Positions 5,438-7,628 of a stretch of 7,628 nucleotides of DNA are shown here, one piece after another. This DNA comes from CAYLOP01 sp964385305 (GTDB lineage: Bacteria > Chloroflexota > Anaerolineae > Anaerolineales > E44-bin32): NCBI GenBank assembly GCA_964385305.1, contig CAYLOP010000153.1, positions 1-7,628 on the forward strand, in the 5' to 3' direction. How positions within the stretch are numbered: the stretch's first letter is position 1; each line of letters begins with the position of its first letter. Under the pieces are notes generated by a model. It was not told the origin of the DNA. It saw nothing but the letters and a program-made list of their open reading frames with translations, and did no database searches. Made by a program: the position numbers and the translations under genes.

Positions 5438-7516
5438 ATGGCACGCGAGTTTCCGTTAGACCGCTACCGAAATATTGGCATCATCGCGCACATTGATGCT
5501 GGCAAGACGACAACGACCGAGCGGGTGTTGTTTTACACCGGACGGACGCATCGTCTTGGTTCGGTTGACGACGGTACGACAGTCACGGATTGGATGGAAC
5601 AGGAACGCGAGCGTGGCATCACGATTGTCTCTGCGGCGGTCACTGCCCTTTGGCAGGATCATGTCATCAATATCATTGACACCCCAGGACACATCGACTT
5701 CACAGCAGAGGTACAACGCTCCTTGCGCGTGCTAGACGGGGGCGTTGTTGTTTTTGACGCTGTCCAAGGCGTGGAGCCGCAATCGGAGACGGTTTGGCGG
5801 CAAGCAGACCGCTATGCTGTGCCACGTATTTGCTTCGTCAATAAAATGGATCGCGTTGGAGCTTCGTACGAAAAAACGATTGATAGCATATCCCAACGCC
5901 TCAATGCGAATCCGATCCCGGTTCAAATGCCTATAGGCGTTGAGGCGGATTTCAAAGGGGTTGTCGATCTGATCCATCAGAGAGCCATCCTTTGGACATC
6001 TGAGAGTGGTGAGGAGCCAGAAGTTTGTGAGGTCCCGGCAGACCTGGAGACTGATGCTGCTGAGCGAAGGGCAAAGATCATCGAGCAGATTGCCGAAACG
6101 GATGAAGAACTCACCCTGAAATATTTGGAGGGGGAGGAAATCAGCCTGGAGGAACTCGATGCGGCTCTGCGCAGGGCGGTCATCGCGGGTAAAGCGACCC
6201 CTGTGTACTGTGGCTCTGCCTTAAGGAATAAGGGCGTCCAGCTCCTGTTGGATGCAATTGTCCGATATCTCCCTTCACCCATGGACATCCCGGATGTGGT
6301 GGGGATAAAACCGGGCAGCGAGCAAGAAATATCTCGACCTGCGGACGATTCGGCACCGCTGAGCGCCCTGGTTTTCAAGATTGTCACCGATCCATATGTG
6401 GGTCGGCTTGCCTATTTCCGAGTCTATTCCGGTAAAGTGACCAAGGGTTCGACGGTCTACAATGCGAATAAGGGCAAGCGCGAGCGAGTAGGACGGCTTC
6501 TCCGCATGTATGCTGATCGCCGTGAGGACATCGACGAAGTTGCCGCTGGTGATATCGGGGCGATCCTAGGGATGAAGGATACGTTTACAGGTGACACACT
6601 ATGCGATGCCGCCAACCAAATTATTTTGGAGAACATCACATTCCCCGATCCCGTGATTTTCCTGGCGATAGAGCCAAAAACGCTTGCCGATCAAAATAAG
6701 ATGTCGGAGGCCTTGCGGAAATTGTCGGAAGAAGACCCGACCTTCCGCGTCGGCACGGATGAGGATACCGGCCAATCTATGATCTGGGGAATGGGTGAGC
6801 TGCATCTCGAGGTTTTAGTCGACCGCATGCTACGCGAATTTAATGTGCAGGCAAATGTGGGCACGCCACGCGTAGCTTATAAGGAATCGATCTCGCGTCC
6901 TGTCTTGGATATTGAGCATCGCTATGTGAAGCAAACCGGTGGGCGGGGCCAGTATGCTCATGTCGTCATGGACTTCGAACCTGGGGCGGCGGGATCGGGC
7001 ATCGCATTTGAGAGTCGGGTTAAAGGTGGGGTGATCCCGCAAGAGTTTATCCCCGCTGTGGAACGCGGTGTCAAGGAAGCGGCGGAGGGCGGTGTGCTTG
7101 CTGGTTATCCCGTCACGGATGTCAAAGTGACCCTGACCGACGGATCCTTCCATGAGGTCGATTCGAGCGAATTGGCTTTCAAAGTAGCTGGTTCCATGGC
7201 TTTCAAACAGGGTGTGCAGAAAGGTGCCCCCGTTCTTCTTGAGCCTATCATGAGGGCAGAAGTGGTCATCCCAGAGGAATTTGTGGGGGATGTTACGGGA
7301 GATCTCTCTTCACGCCGAGCCGGTATTGAAGGGATCGAGGCGCGCTCTGGAAGCGTGCAGGCGATCCACGCGACAGTTCCGCTTGCGGAAATGTTTGGTT
7401 ACGCCACGGACTTACGGTCCATGACTCAGGGCCGGGGGGTTTTCACCATGGAGTTTGATCACTACAGTGCGGTAGCAGAATCGGTTACCAAGGGGATTAT
7501 GGTCGGCGCACGCTGA
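5438..7516 (+). CDS. fusA: Translation elongation factor G (EF-G)
   Basis: EF-G is the GTPase that drives tRNA-mRNA translocation on the ribosome and, with RRF, ribosome recycling. It is 692 residues, the normal length. GTPase motifs: AHIDAGKT P-loop (17-24), RGITI switch I (59-63), DTPGH switch II (81-85), NKMD (135-138) and CGSA (258-261). Domain II follows from about 306 and domain III from about 400 (GMGELHLEV, 451-459). Domain IV contains GGRGQYAHV (501-509) and the tip segment HEVDSSELAFK (572-582), where His572 matches E. coli His583. Domain V runs from about 600 (LEPIMRAEV) with RGVFTMEF near the end. It looks like a conventional housekeeping EF-G rather than a paralogue. Only ATG 5438 is possible in frame; the nearby ribosome site is weak. 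It is third in the str unit. Confidence 0.98.
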   Translation: MAREFPLDRYRNIGIIAHIDAGKTTTTERVLFYTGRTHRLGSVDDGTTVTDWMEQERERGITIVSAAVTALWQDHVINIIDTPGHIDFTAEVQRSLRVLDGGVVVFDAVQGVEPQSETVWRQADRYAVPRICFVNKMDRVGASYEKTIDSISQRLNANPIPVQMPIGVEADFKGVVDLIHQRAILWTSESGEEPEVCEVPADLETDAAERRAKIIEQIAETDEELTLKYLEGEEISLEELDAALRRAVIAGKATPVYCGSALRNKGVQLLLDAIVRYLPSPMDIPDVVGIKPGSEQEISRPADDSAPLSALVFKIVTDPYVGRLAYFRVYSGKVTKGSTVYNANKGKRERVGRLLRMYADRREDIDEVAAGDIGAILGMKDTFTGDTLCDAANQIILENITFPDPVIFLAIEPKTLADQNKMSEALRKLSEEDPTFRVGTDEDTGQSMIWGMGELHLEVLVDRMLREFNVQANVGTPRVAYKESISRPVLDIEHRYVKQTGGRGQYAHVVMDFEPGAAGSGIAFESRVKGGVIPQEFIPAVERGVKEAAEGGVLAGYPVTDVKVTLTDGSFHEVDSSELAFKVAGSMAFKQGVQKGAPVLLEPIMRAEVVIPEEFVGDVTGDLSSRRAGIEGIEARSGSVQAIHATVPLAEMFGYATDLRSMTQGRGVFTMEFDHYSAVAESVTKGIMVGAR

Positions 7517-7567
7517 GCGGGCATCGATCAATTGCGAATTTCATCTTCGGAAGTGTGAGAGGAGAGC

Positions 7568-7628
7568 ATGGGTAAGCAAAAGTATGAGCGGACGAAGCCG
7601 CATATGAATGTGGGGACGATGGGACACA
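7568..7628 (+). CDS. tuf: Translation elongation factor Tu, N-terminal fragment cut by window end
   Basis: Twenty codons are visible, MGKQKYERTKPHMNVGTMGH, matching the EF-Tu N-terminus (KFERTKPHVNVGTIGH in typical members). They end just before the GHxDHGKT P-loop. GAGAGGAG (7557-7564) gives a ribosome site 3-5 nt from the ATG. The gene lies 51 nt after fusA, as in the classic str order, with no promoter or terminator seen between them. EF-Tu delivers aminoacyl-tRNA to the ribosome. Met13 and Met18 replace the usual Val and Ile. Only the first 20 residues can be judged. Confidence 0.92.
   Translation, partial: MGKQKYERTKPHMNVGTMGH

Noticed and set aside
7568..7628. Two Met substitutions in the otherwise invariant EF-Tu N-terminus
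   Set aside because: They are conservative hydrophobic changes and only 20 residues are visible, too little to call unusual.

Overview
The window is a core-gene region of a bacterial chromosome. It holds complete rpoB (RNA polymerase beta), rpsL (ribosomal protein S12), rpsG (S7) and fusA (EF-G), plus the first 20 codons of tuf (EF-Tu), all on the + strand. The S12 is the long form, with about 18 residues between its PAL and PQKRGV motifs. From memory of the families, the EF-G N-terminus and the large helical insert near the RpoB C-terminus most resemble Chloroflexota, perhaps Anaerolineae. That placement is an inference and is only moderately secure. Nothing looks broken, frameshifted or recently transferred.

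Layout: 1-71 has no supported gene. A sigma-70-type promoter (72-100) drives rpoB through a leader of about 168 nt. The leader carries a possible 16-codon leader peptide (188-238) with a well-placed Shine-Dalgarno. rpoB (275-4183) is followed by a 263-bp gap to the rpsL start. The gap contains, in order, a hairpin just after the rpoB stop, a near-consensus extended -10 promoter, and a leader with at least three strong inverted repeats. Next come rpsL (start reassigned here to GTG 4447), a 56-bp gap with a perfect 7-bp hairpin, rpsG, a 38-bp gap with a distant Shine-Dalgarno, fusA, a 51-bp gap and tuf.

The genes form two apparent transcription units: rpoB alone, and the 'str' unit rpsL-rpsG-fusA-tuf. 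The usual bacterial order is rplJL-rpoB-rpoC followed by the str genes. Here rpoC is absent between rpoB and rpsL, and no rplL tail is seen in the 274 bp before rpoB. Together the genes supply the catalytic beta subunit of RNA polymerase, two small-subunit proteins (the decoding centre and the 3' major domain of 16S rRNA), and the two main elongation GTPases.

I did not find a new mobile, defence or biosynthetic system. The points most worth checking are the four-copy W-L-x3-G repeat in the RpoB insert, the missing rpoC, the rpoB leader peptide, the mutually exclusive pairings in the rpsL leader, the natural Arg-to-Thr change in the rifampicin pocket, and the structured spacer before fusA.
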